Of a stretch of DNA of 36,440 bases, positions 1 to 10,273 are shown in pieces. Numbering within the stretch: the stretch's first letter is position 1; each line of letters opens with the position of its first letter. The notes under the pieces are model-generated. The model saw nothing but the letters and a program-made list of their open reading frames with translations, ran no database searches and had not been told where the DNA came from. The stretch spans positions 21,629 through 58,068 of the forward strand of contig NAOQ01000420.1 of assembly GCA_002751075.1 (NCBI GenBank). Direction: 5' to 3'. Both the position numbers and the translations under genes were made by a program. This stretch comes from Ichthyophonus hoferi. Its lineage: Eukaryota; Opisthokonta; Ichthyosporea; Ichthyophonida; Ichthyophonidae.

Positions 1-9
1 GTATATATA

Positions 10-42
<33 letters not shown>

Positions 43-75
43 ATATATATATATATGTATGTATGTATGTATGTA
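1..75. repeat. TA / GTAT microsatellite
   Basis: Alternating TA runs and GTAT tetranucleotides fill the window's left edge, so the array may continue beyond it. Similar GTAT/TACA tracts recur in the introns of the WDR75 gene. Confidence 0.9.
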
Positions 76-925
76 GGTATATGTTTGTAGGGCTTATGAA
101 ACTATGCAATATTTTAGATGATAAAGTTTGCAGTACTTAATATCCACACTGTGATCTCATTTTCTAATGGGTTAGTAAACAAAACCAATTCCATGAAAAC
201 ATTTAGCAATTTTTAACTGATCAATTTCGTTTGCTTTATCTCGCAGATCTTCTAGCTGCATTGGTTCGCTATGGTGCTTGAACATCATACATAGAGCTAT
301 TATGTCATTTCTATTTCAGATATACATATATATATGGTGTCTATTGTGCTTATAAACCGTACGTAATAAACCGAGGACTGTACTATCACTACTACCTCTT
401 TCTTACCCGATTGAAGCACGGACTACTATGTCTATACATGTTTACACATTTCACCTCTAGGTACTAGAACTCCCTTGGTGGACAGAGGCATTATTCCTAT
501 TTGTGTATACCTACCTACTCGCTTTAACTTTGATTCCCTTCTAACTTATCTTAGATCCAAATTCAATATACTGATATGTAAGCATTGGCCTGTATGTCTT
601 TATTGAACATGGCAGGATGCTTCGTGATAGTATGTTTAATGATATTCAGTTAATTATATATATGTTATACAAGTATATTTGTACAGATCAAGTTTTATGC
701 AGCATTGTTATTATTCGTATATATATTCCAATTTTTGATCTTAAATTTTATATTAGCAATCAGGCATATACTAGTGTAAACATTAGATAAGTCCCATGCA
801 AGCTACAAGCCAGACCTATACATGACTACCATTCAATAATAGCTTCATGATTCCCCTTCACTACATGCACTTAAAATCTACAGTGCAATAGGTTGACGTT
901 GTTGAAGTCTTTTTAATTATACAAT
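76..925. other. intergenic, no gene seen
   Basis: AT-rich sequence without a supported coding frame. It shows no clear match to the CAP-unit flanks further right; the homology with those flanks begins near 925-930. Confidence 0.5.
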
Positions 926-1059
926 GAATTATACTGGGTCTCAAAGCCCGTAGTATATACCATAGCAAACCTATACTTACCATTCTTATAACATTATTAA
1001 TTATCAACTATGACTGGAATTAATACATATACATATAGATACGTATAAATTTAAATTTT

Positions 1060-1890
1060 TAGCCATTTATTTGTACAAAGCATGTCACGAGTATTACATT
1101 ACTAATTCCTTTACATAGGGGATGAAAAAACATTATGAAGCTGTTTATTAAATCGTATTAATTCGGTATTCTTTTTACATATTATAGTGGACCTCTATTC
1201 CCAATATTAAATAGTCATATGCCACATAGATCCAGGACTTAAGTAAGGTATAAAATATAGGTTGACAAGAATCAGGTTATTATTTCAAAACCAGGGCTTG
1301 AAAAACGAGAAATACAGACTACAGTGCATAGTGATTTTCTATGTCAGAAATATTAAGATACTTACGAATAGTTCATTTTAGAAGTATGAAGAACTGATTA
1401 TAGTTTGACATATTTTGTGCTGGGGGTATGAAGTGATTGCCTTTATCCCGCTGAAGTTTCAATTCTCCAATAATTTCTTCCTAAATGTACAGGTTCATTT
1501 GTGATCATTATATAATTTTATGGTACAAACAAATAAATATTTTATCCGAGGAATACTCCTTGCATTATTTTGCTCGACGTTTCGTTTTTGTTGTAAATTT
1601 TACAAGTGGAAGTACGTTTGTACACACGTATTCCCGAAGCCAGAAAATTAATTCAAAGTAGTATGGAATGTTTTTAATTGTATAGCACGAATTCTATCAG
1701 GTTCCTAAAGGAACGTGATGACTACACATTGTACTCCATCTCCTCATATTGTCGTTTTTCTCATTAAGTCTTATTTTTGTATATTATGTAAATGACTAGC
1801 AAGGTAACAACGATCTCAAGTCAGGTGTAGGTGTGGTGCCTCTGCCATTGCTTGGCTTAATTTTAATAAATGGCCATCTTGGATTGCACT
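1060..1890 (-). repeat. dispersed block R1, copy in unit A
   Basis: This stretch is the reverse complement of 5440-6320 and of the 11189-12490 region, at high but imperfect identity. Shared landmarks are the GAGGCACCACACCTACA box (reverse complement near 1821-1840), the CTAGTCATTTACAT box, and the TAGTCTTTATTTCTCGTTTT box. Reading frames differ between copies, so it looks noncoding. No terminal inverted repeat or target-site duplication was recognised; it may simply be part of the gene-cluster duplication unit rather than a transposon. Confidence 0.75.
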
Positions 1891-3660
1891 TTAACACCAA
1901 TAAATGCCTTCAATTATTTTTTCCAAAATACTATGCAATAGGAATTGACAATAATATTAAATGATTATAGCTCTATAGAAAAGCGCCTAAATCAATTAAA
2001 TATTCATGTTTTAACAAATACTTTAATCCCCTAATACGATCGGTAAGATTCCAGTTTGCAAATCTACCAGTATAGGCCCCGCGACTTTGCAATAGGTCAT
2101 TTCAGATCATACGTTTTTAGGTCCAGGTAAGTCATTGTTAAGGCATCTTGCCTAAAACAAATTCTGCTCACTTGTTTAATAAAAAAACGTCTTAGCATGT
2201 AAGTACTACAGGTATAGAAATGGATACGTTAAAACACCCTTTAATTCAGTATTCCCTCTCCTTCTCTACTTAATATTCCTAACATAATTTGTAATGTATA
2301 TATCACATTTTTATTTTTGTAGCGACTCAAGCGTCTACTCGTACATAAGCCCAAACTTATCAAGTCATCTTGACTAATATTTACCCTATCGGTTTGGTTG
2401 GTATTTTATCGGCTATGAAACAAACCCTTTTGGCTATCACGATATAAGTGGTCAGCCTTACGTACGGCAGTTCTCCCTATTTGCGTATTTATTACTCTTG
2501 GTTAGGCTCGCAACCTTAGTCATCCAATAGTCCCTCATTTCCTTAGATGACATTTCTAATTGGCATGCAGTGAACGTTCCAGATGTTGCTCCATAAGAAT
2601 TTTAAGGTATTCTTGTTGTTGACAATTGGATGCAACGTATTACGCAGTAGATGCAGGGCAACGTAATGCGCAAGAGGTGGGCATAAAGTTGAAAAATGTT
2701 TACAATTTCCAGCACACTTTTAGTTCCTTCATTGACAACAACAATCACATGCCAGGTGTAAATGTGGTGTCTCTGCCATTAATACCAATAGATTGCACCA
2801 GCTATTTTATCAGAATACTACCTAATAAGGATTGCCAATAATATTAAATGATTTTAGCTATATAATAAATGCCTAAATTAATTTAATGTTCGTGTTTTAA
2901 CAACTACCTTAATCCCTTGATAGTACCGGCAAGGTCCCAGATTGTTAAACTACCAATATCGGCCACGCGACTGTGCAATAAGCCATTTCAAATCATATGT
3001 TTTCTGGTTCAGGTTATGTCAGTAAGTCATCCTGCCTAAAACAAATTCTGCTGACTTGTTTAATAAAAAAAAACGTACCTGAGCATATAAGTACTACGTG
3101 TACCGAAAAGAATACGTTCAAACGCCCCTTAATTCATTAATCCCTCTGCCTCTAAACAAATATAGGTCACAGGGACGCTCTCTCCTCTACTTGATAATAT
3201 TGCCAACATATTTTTTAAAATATATATATACAACATTTTTATTTTCGTAGCGATTCAGACGACTAGTAGTACATAGGCCCAAATATAGTTAACTTGCATA
3301 ATATTTATCCTAGTGGTTTGGTTGGTATTCTATGGACTATAAAACAAATCCTTTTAGCTATCGCGATACAAGTGGTCAACCTAATGTACGGCAGTTCTCT
3401 CTATTTGCGTATTACTCTTGCTTAGGCTCACTAACCTTAGTCATTCAATAGTCCCTTATTTCCTTAGATGAAATGTTTAATTGGATATGATGTTTGTGGA
3501 TAATGCTATATCTAGGAATTTTAGTATGTTTGTTGTAGGCGCGATTGGATGCAACGTATTACGCAGGAGGTGTTGTGCAACGTATTGCACAAGGAGTAAG
3601 TATAAAGTTGAAAACTGTTTACAATCTCCAGCACACTTTTAGTTCTTTTACTGACTAGAA
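1815..3660 (+). repeat. tandemly duplicated upstream flank of the CAP gene
   Basis: Two imperfect direct copies, about 1815-2740 and 2741-3660, lie one after another. The CAATAATATTAAATGATT box sits near 1948 and again near 2835, giving a spacing of about 887 bp. The first copy has the whole promoter-like end (GCAACGTATTACGCAG, then the AAAGTTGAAAA and TTTACAAT boxes) but runs straight into the terminal part of R1 instead of a CAP gene. The second copy leads into the intact gene at 3737. Confidence 0.8.
3599..3608 (+). promoter_or_regulatory. possible TATA-type core promoter of CAP gene A
   Basis: AGTATAAAG starts about 135 bp before the CAP start codon, in the stretch best conserved between units. 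The unit C copy retains TATAAAA in the same place (minus strand, near 10390), followed by the same GTTTACAAT context. The first flank copy of unit A has CATAAAG here. No transcription start is known, so this is a guess from position and conservation. Confidence 0.35.
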
Positions 3661-3736
3661 AAAAATTCTGGACTTCAATTGAATCTCAAAGTATTATTCC
3701 GAAAACTGCAGTATCATCAACCCAACTCTTTTCACA

Positions 3737-4444
3737 ATGGCCATACCGGTTATTTCAACTGTTGCTCTTTCCATTATTGTATTAGCGGGCTCAACGGTTC
3801 AGGCACAGATGACTGAGGAAGCGAGGAGAACCGTCTTGGATCAACACAATGCGGCGCGAAGGACGCTTAGGGCAGCAAATATGCTGGAATTGGAATATGA
3901 TTCAAAGTTAGAATGTGTGGCAAGGAAATATATTGAAAGTTCTAGTTCTGGAAGTTTTCCTGGACACAACCCACATTCCGGGGATGACTATCGTCAATGC
4001 GGTGGTAACAAAAAAGATAGTGTTGGTGAAAACTGGTTTAGTGGACCCCCAGAGGAAGCAGTATGGGCTTTCATAGATGCCAAGTGGCCTTGGAATAGTA
4101 AAAATGGGTGCTCTGAACGTGAGAAATGGATTGCTAACTTAGAAGGCCAAGATATAAAAGCAGCTACAAACCATACACAGCTTGTATACGCTTTGAAATA
4201 CTGCAAGGAAAGGTATACCTTTGGAGATTGGGGCCACTACACACAGGTCATGTGGGCCGAAACAGCCAAGGTGGGCTGTTGGTACACAAAGAAATTTGGC
4301 ACGTTGTGCAATTATAGCCCAGCAGGAAACGTATTTGGAAGCCGAGGGAAGATGCTACCATATGTCATCTATGGGGAACCTTGCACCAAGTGCCCCGATT
4401 CTGCTCCAAATTGCAAGGACGGGCTTTGCAGTAACTGTAAATAA
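3737..4444 (+). CDS. secreted CAP-superfamily (SCP/TAPS, venom-allergen-like) protein, intact copy
   Basis: Single-exon gene of 235 codons ending in TAA. Residues 1-23 form a signal peptide (hydrophobic core VALSIIVLAG, likely cleavage after VQA). The mature part carries the CAP hallmarks: QHNAARR at 36-42, GENW at 97-100, GHYTQVMW at 166-173 and LCNYSPAGNVFG at 190-201. His77 or His80, Glu98 and His167 are candidates for the conserved CAP cavity. The C-terminal end has GEPCTKCP and further cysteines, 11 in all, as in many helminth and arthropod venom-allergen-like proteins. N145-H-T is a possible glycosylation site. CAP proteins are usually secreted and bind sterols, lipids or partners; the precise role here is unknown. 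The start ATG is conserved in all related copies. An unusually long insert lies between GENW and HYTQ. Confidence 0.93.
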   Translation: MAIPVISTVALSIIVLAGSTVQAQMTEEARRTVLDQHNAARRTLRAANMLELEYDSKLECVARKYIESSSSGSFPGHNPHSGDDYRQCGGNKKDSVGENWFSGPPEEAVWAFIDAKWPWNSKNGCSEREKWIANLEGQDIKAATNHTQLVYALKYCKERYTFGDWGHYTQVMWAETAKVGCWYTKKFGTLCNYSPAGNVFGSRGKMLPYVIYGEPCTKCPDSAPNCKDGLCSNCK

Positions 4445-4807
4445 TTGATGTATAATTTTTATTCTGGTTGGGTTAGCAGTAGTAATGGCTAGCTAATCAG
4501 ATCAATTCTCAAGATTGAGTTAAAGTGGTAGAGGTCCTATATACGGCGCGCACGAAGACTCTTTGGGCAACTAACAGTAGTAATGATACCTCTGTTCTAA
4601 TTCAGGGGGAATAAGCTTTTTTATACTCTTAGGGGCTAATATGTTTGTTACACAATGGGATCAATAGGTAAGAGGTGCTATATTACAATATAAATAACAA
4701 CTATTATCACTCTCTAATGTTGGTAAACAGTTCTCTGGCTCCTGGATGGGCAAAAGATCTGAGCACTGATTATCGTATTCAAGAGCTAATATAATACTAA
4801 AAATTAC

Positions 4808-4813
4808 AATAAA
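4808..4813 (+). terminator. AATAAA polyadenylation signal of CAP gene A
   Basis: ATTACAATAAAATGC, about 365 bp after the stop codon, is conserved in the downstream flanks of the unit B copy (reverse complement at 6642-6647) and the unit C copy (9231-9236). Conservation across copies favours a real 3' end signal. Confidence 0.5.
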
Positions 4814-4889
4814 ATGCGATGATTATAATTACAGTGTGCTGACCAAGTACCTTCGAATCATCTAATGGAATATATGACGGCAGTCTTTC

Positions 4890-6640
4890 CCGGTATGGCC
4901 ATTGTGAAGAGGGTTGATTTATACTGCTATTTTGGGCATGTTAATTTGAGATTTAATTGAAGTTCTGAACTGTTTTTTAGTCAGTGAAAGGACAGAAAGT
5001 GTGCTGGTGATTGTATGCCGTTGTCGAATTTATACCTACCCCCTGTGCAATATGTTGCATCCAATCGCCAACAGCAAGCACACCTTAGAAGAGCTCCCGA
5101 AAACAATTCGCCAAATCCCAGAAATAGTTGGACAAATCCCAAAATTAAATAACCACTTTGAACTTAAAAAAAACCTAAAAGCGACATAAAATAATTAAGA
5201 GGAAATCTGTGTAAAAAAATACAATTCTTTTAGTAAAAAAAGCAAAAATGTATTTTTTTTTTCAATTTCCTCTTGTTACAAGATCGCTAACTTCAGATGC
5301 ATAATAGTCTAATAGCATCATATCTTACGATTGATTAATCAACAAAGGATATACAAGTAGTTACACCAATGAGATAGATAGCTAAAGAACCATCCCAGAA
5401 AAGAAACAATCATTTTAATATTATCAGCAATCCAAAATGGCCTTCAATTAAAATTGAACCAGCCAACGGCAGAGGCACCACACCTACACCCTGACATGTG
5501 ATTGTTGCTACCTTAGATGCTAGTCATTTACATAATATACAAAAATAAGACTTAGTAAGAGCAACAATTTGACGCTAGAGTGCAGTGTGTAGTCAGTCAT
5601 CATGTTCCATTAGGAATCTGATTGATAGAATTCGTGCTATACAATTAAAAATATTCCATATTGCTTTTGAATTAATTTTCTGGCTTCGGGAATATATGTG
5701 TACATATTTACATTCACTTACAAAAGTTACAACAAAAATAAATATTGAGCAAAATAATTCGAAGATTTTTCTTGGGATAAAATATTTAATTTTTTGTACC
5801 GAAATTTGTTTTAATATTGACAAATAATCTACTACAATCCGGAAGAAACTACTGGGGAACTGAAATTTCAACAGGATAAAGGCAATCACTCCATACCCTT
5901 AGCACAGATTATGTCAAACTATAATTACCACTTAATACTTCTAAAATGAACTATCGGTAGGTACCTTAATATTTCTGACATAAAAAATTACTATGCACTG
6001 TAGTCTTTATTTCTCGTTTTTTTAAGTTTTGTTTCGAAATAATAACCGACTCTTGCTAACCTATATTTTGTACCCTACTTAAATCCAGGATCTATGTGAC
6101 ATATGATTATTTAATATTAGAAATAGAAGTCAACCATAATCATAATATGTAAAAAGAATACCAAATTAGAAACAATTTAATAAAAAGCTTCATAATATTT
6201 TTTCATTCCTTAAGCAAAGAAATTAGTAGTGTAATATACTCGTGATATGTTTTGTGCAAATATTTTTTTAAAAAAAATTGAATTTATATGTATCTATATG
6301 TATCAATTTTCATTTTTATTTCATGATTAATAATGTCATGAGAATGATAATTATAGGTTTTTTATGCTATACTGCAGATTGTGAGACTCAGTGAGATTAA
6401 TAGCTATATCCAAGAAAAGATTGCCGTCATCTTAATTATTGGCCATACATGGAATATATGTAACGGAGAATTGGGATCCGATTCCGGAGAGGGAGACGCC
6501 TCTTAATTTGATATTCCCTCTCTTTTTAAACGAATATAGGTCACAGGGACTCTCTTGCTTCTACTTATTATTCCCAACATGCATATCTATATATATTCCA
6601 TTACATTATCTTAAGGTACTTACCCAGTATAATCATCACA
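4890..6640 (-). repeat. CAP unit D (minus), relic without a gene body
   Basis: Read on the minus strand, this unit has R1 (6320 to 5440), an altered spacer, the CAP upstream flank (about 5085 to 4903), and only the first 13 bases of a CAP gene (ATG at 4902). It then joins the downstream flank of unit A. From about 5090 to 5440 the sequence differs from the other flanks. That stretch includes two and a half 21-bp units (about 5095-5150) beginning CCCGAAAACAA and CCCAGAAATAG. No functional gene is left in this unit. Confidence 0.7.
5440..6320 (+). repeat. dispersed block R1, copy in unit D
   Basis: Same block as at 11189-12490 and, inverted, 1060-1890. It begins in CAAAATGGCC...AAAATTGAACCAGCC and ends in the TTTGTGCAAATATTTTT region before the downstream flank of unit B. 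Open frames of 80-98 codons on both strands are not kept in frame among copies, so no coding claim is made. Confidence 0.75.
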
Positions 6641-7009
6641 TTTTATTGTAATTTTTAGTATTATATTAGCACTTAAATACGATAATCAGTACTCTGATCT
6701 TTCGCCCTTCCGGAAGCCAGAGAACTGTTTACTAACATTAGATAGTAATAATAGTTGTTATTCACATTGTAATATAGCACTTTTTACTTACTGGTCCCAT
6801 TGTGCAACAAATACATTAGCACCCAAGAGTATAAAGGTATTGATTCCCCCTGAATTAGAACAGAGGTATCATTACTACTGCTAGTTGCTTAGGAAGTTTT
6901 CGTGTGCGCCGTATATAGACCTCTACCACTCCAACTCAATATTTAGGACTGATCTGATCAACGAACCATTGCTACTGCTAACCCAGCCAGAACAAAAATT
7001 ATACACCAA

Positions 7010-7714
7010 TTATTTACGGTTACTGCAAAACCTGTCCCTGCAATTTGAGGCCGAATCGGGGCATTGAGTACAAGGTTTCCCATAGATGACATGGCAGCAT
7101 CTTACCTCGGTTTCCGAATACGTTTCTTGCTGGGCTATAATTACACAACGTGTCAAACTCCTTTGTGTACCAACAGCCAACCTTGGCTGTTTTGGCCCAC
7201 ATGATCTGTGTGTAGTGGCTCCAATCTTTATAGGTATTCCTTCCCTTGCATTTATCCAAAGCGTATGAAAGCTGTGTATGGTTTGTGGCTGCTTTTGTAT
7301 CTTGGACATCTGAGTTAGCGATCCATTTATCACGTCCAGAGCACCCATCTTTATTATCCGAAGGCCGCTTGGCATCTGTAAAAGCCCATACCGTTTCCTT
7401 CGAGAATCCACTAAACCAGTTTTCATCAACACTACCGCCTTTTTTTACCACCACATTGATGATAGTCTTCTCTTGAATGCGGGTTGTGTCCAGAAAATCT
7501 TCCAGAGCGAGATCTTAACAGATTTTCTTGCCACACATTCTAATTTTGTATCATACTTTAATTCCAGCATATTGGCTGCCTTAATCGTCCTTCGCGCCGC
7601 ATTGTGCTGATCTAAGACGATTTTCCTCGTTTCCTCCGTCATCTGTGCCTGAACCGTTGAGCCCGCTAATAAAATAATGAAAAGAGCTACAGTTGAAATA
7701 ACCGGTATGGCCAT
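7010..7714 (-). pseudogene. CAP-superfamily gene copy B, broken
   Basis: Over its whole length this is recognisable as a sister of the intact copy at 3737-4444. The signal peptide (MAIPVISTVALFIILLAG), the QHNAARR, ENWF, HYTQIMW and LCNYSPARNVFG motifs and the cysteine-rich end are all present, but not in one reading frame. It looks broken in about two or three places. Amino-acid replacements also touch conserved positions, such as Gly to Asp before ENW. This fits a relaxed or dead copy that decayed after the duplication. The length matches the intact gene, so decay is fairly recent. Confidence 0.85.
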
Positions 7715-8365
7715 TGTGAAAAGAGTTGGTTGATACTGCAGTTTTAAGAATGTTAATTTGAGATTCATATGAAGTTCAGAATTTTTAATTAGTCGGTGAA
7801 AGAACTAAAAGTATTCTGGAGATTGTAAATCGTTCTCAAGTTAATATCTAACCTGTTACACTACACCTCCTGCTTAATGCGTTGTATCCAATCACCACAA
7901 TGCACACCTTAAAATTCCTAGATTGAGCATCATCGCGACCACTGTAACCAATTAGAAATCTCATATGAAAATTAAGGGACTATTGGGTGATTAAGGTTAG
8001 CGAGTTAAGATAATACGCAAATAGGGAGAGCTGCCGTACGTTAGACTGACCACTTTTATCGTGATAGCTCAAAGGATTTTTTTTATAGCTCATAGTATAC
8101 TGACCATACCACTGGTAAATATTTGTCAAGATGACTACATACGTTTGAGCTTATGTAATCGTCGCCTGTATCGCTACAAAAATAGAAATGTCGTATATGT
8201 ATGTTTTTTTAAAAATATGTTAGCAATATTAAGTAGAGGCTGGAGCGTCCTTGTGACTCATATTTGTTTAAAAATGAAAGAAATACCAAATTAAGTGGCG
8301 TTTTAAAGTGTTCTTTTCCATACACATAGTACTTATATGTTAGGATATGTTTTTTTTACAGGGTC

Positions 8366-8533
8366 TTTCGGAAATGTATGGAACGATTTCGGAAATATAT
8401 GGAACGATTTCGTAAATGTCTGGAAGGGTTTCGGAAATATATGGAAAGATATCGGGAATATATAGAAAGGCTTCGAAATATATGGTAAAATTTACGAAAT
8501 ATGGAAAGATTTAAGAAATATATAAAAAGATTT
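8366..8533 (+). repeat. 21-bp minisatellite with a heptad open frame
   Basis: About eight units of consensus TTTCGGAAATATATGGAACGA, with the first five exactly 21 bp apart and the last three more diverged. Since 21 is a multiple of three, one plus-strand frame is open from about 8330 to 8485 and reads as heptads of the type FRKYMER. There is no upstream in-frame ATG. Coding is not claimed. Confidence 0.85.
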
Positions 8534-8599
8534 TACAAAAAGAACATAAAATCAATAGATCGATTTTTTTATGATATGCGGTATATAAAACATTTTTAC

Positions 8600-8750
8600 A
8601 TTATGTACATGAGGAAATGGGTGTTATTTGCTATCTAGTGTACAAATTGAGGACACATAGTATTTGACGTATTGGGGTAAGATCAGACAATTCTAGTGGG
8701 TCTCTGTGATCTAATCGTAAGTGATTGAATTTGTCAGCATTTAAATTAAG
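8600..8750 (-). repeat. dispersed repeat R3, left copy
   Basis: The reverse complement of this stretch matches 34608-34790: both contain AATGCTGACAAATTCAA, AGAGACCCAC and TCTGATCTTAC in the same order and spacing. The two copies lie 26 kb apart in unrelated settings, which marks a mobile or dispersed element of unknown class. Confidence 0.7.
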
Positions 8751-9230
8751 TCAGCATAATTTGTTTTAGGCAGGATGCCTTTACCAATGACTTACCTAAA
8801 CCTAAAAACATGGTCTTAAATGGCTTATTGCACAGTCGCGGGACCTATAATGGTAGTTCTATAATCTGAGAATTTGTATGTATCTATATGTTTATGTATT
8901 TATTCTCTTCATAGTTGATAATTAATAATATTATGAGAGTGATAATTATAGGTTTTTTATACCGACTGTAAAACCCAGTGAGATTAATAACTATACCCAG
9001 GGAAAGATTACTGTCATTCTCATTACTAGCCATACATAAGACTATATGTAACGGAGAATTGAGATTCGATTCCGGAGAGGGAGCTGCCCCTTAATTTGGT
9101 TTTCCCTCTCCTTCTAAACAAATATAAGTCACAGGAACTCTCTTGCTTCTACTTATTATTCCCAACATGCACATATATATTCCATTAGATGATCCGAAGG
9201 TACTTGGTCAGCATACTATAATTATCACAC

Positions 9231-9236
9231 TTTATT
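9231..9236 (-). terminator. AATAAA polyadenylation signal of CAP copy C
   Basis: TTTATT on the plus strand equals AATAAA on the minus strand. It lies about 335 bp past the end of copy C, in the same conserved context as at 4808 and 6642. Confidence 0.45.
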
Positions 9237-9571
9237 GTAATTTTTAGTATTATATTAGCACTTAAATACGATAATCAGTACTCTGATCTTTCGCCCTTCC
9301 GGGAGCCAGAGAACTGTTTACTAACATTAGATAGTTGTAATAGTTGTTATTTATATTGTAATATAGCACCTCTTACTTATTGGTCCCATTGTGCAACAAA
9401 TACATTAGCGCCAAAGAGGATAAAGGTGTTGATTCCCTTTGAATTAGAACAGCGGTATCATTGTTACTGCTTGTTGCTCAGAGAGTCTTCGTGCGCGCCG
9501 TATATAGGATCTCTACCACTCAACTCAATCTTTAGGACTGATCTGATCAACGAGCCAGATCAACGAGCCAA

Positions 9572-10273
9572 TTATTTACGGTTACTGCAAAGGTTGTCCA
9601 TACAATTTGGAGCAGAATTGGGGCACTTGGTGCAAGGTTCACCATAGATGACATATGGTAGCATCTTCCCTCGGCTTCCGAATACGTTTCCTGCTGGGCT
9701 ATAATTACACAACGTGCCAAACGTCTTTGTGTACCAACAGCCCACCTTGGCTGTTTCGGCCCACATGATCTGTGTGTAGTGGCCCCAATCATGAAAGGTA
9801 GACCTTCCCTTGCAGTATTTCAAAGCGTATTCAAGCTGTGTTTGGTTTGTTGCTGCATCTGGATCTTGGGCATCTGAGTTGGCAATCCATTTATCACGTT
9901 CAGAGCACCCATTTTTACTATTCCAAGGCCACTTGGCATCTGTAAAAGCCCATACTGCTTCTTCTGGGGATCCACTAAACCAGTTTTCACCAACACTAGC
10001 GCCTCCTGGACCACCACATTGTTGGTAGTCTTCTTTTGAATGCGGGTTGTGTCCAGAAAATCTTCGAGAACTCTCAATATATTTTCTTGCCACACATTCT
10101 AGTTTTGGATCATACTCCAATTCCAGCATATTGGCCGTCTTAATCGACCTTCGTGCCGCATTGTGTTGGTCCAAGATGATTTTCCTCGTTTCCTCACTGA
10201 TCTGTGCCTAAACCGTTGATACCGCTAATGCAAAAGTAAAAAGAGCAACAGTTGAAATAACCGGTATAGCCAT
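9572..10273 (-). pseudogene. CAP-superfamily gene copy C, nearly whole
   Basis: Sister of the intact copy at 3737-4444, and closer to it than copy B is. About 200 codons are open in one frame and hold QHNAARR, GENWFSG, GHYTQIMW, LCNYSPAGNVFG, the GEPCTKCP end and all cysteines except the penultimate residue, where CSNRK replaces CSNCK. It appears to carry about one break compared with the intact copy, near complete conservation elsewhere, and its promoter-like flank and AATAAA are kept. It could be a very young pseudogene or a sequencing or allelic variant of a working gene. Confidence 0.75.

Larger units (their letters stand above)
925..4880 (+). repeat. CAP duplication unit A (plus orientation)
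   Basis: This segment reads as the reverse complement of the units lying at 4890-12530. In order it holds a piece of downstream flank (about 925-1060), block R1 (about 1060-1890), two tandem copies of the upstream flank, the intact CAP gene, and the downstream flank to about 4875. Landmarks shared with the minus-strand units include the polypyrimidine-flanked TGCCTAAAACAAATTCTGCT box near 2147 and 3035, and the TTTGCGTATTACTCTTG box near 3403. The edges are read by eye and are good to a few tens of bases. Confidence 0.8.
8358..8750. other. insertion of about 390 bp in the upstream flank of unit B
   Basis: The other units have an uninterrupted poly(T)-ATTAAACAAGTCAGCA transition in this place. 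Here the flank stops after a run of T (8350-8357) and resumes at AGTCAGCATAATTTG (about 8753). The insert has a 21-bp minisatellite in its left half. Its right half is shared with 34608-34790. GTCAGCAT occurs on both sides of the right edge (near 8733 and 8752), which could be a short duplication from insertion or chance. Confidence 0.6.
6330..8870 (-). repeat. CAP unit B (minus)
   Basis: Unit with downstream flank (about 6330-7009), a decayed CAP copy (7010-7714), upstream flank (7715 to about 8357 and 8750 to about 8870) and an insertion of about 390 bp in that flank. It lacks R1: its upstream flank runs directly into the downstream flank of unit C near 8870. Confidence 0.75.

Noticed and set aside
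3994-4206. Minus-strand and shifted frames overlapping the intact CAP gene
   Set aside because: Shadows of the CAP coding sequence; the same shadows recur in copies B and C.
5585-5889. Overlapping open frames on both strands in R1 (80 and 98 codons)
   Set aside because: The homologous R1 copies at 1060-1890 and 11189-12490 do not keep these frames, and composition is that of AT-rich spacer.
10200-10240. Possible reassigned stop codon in this genome, considered when reading CAP copy C
   Set aside because: The complete genes end in TAA (CAP copy A, WDR75) and TGA (Trm5-like), and none needs a reassigned codon, so plain decay or an allele is simpler.
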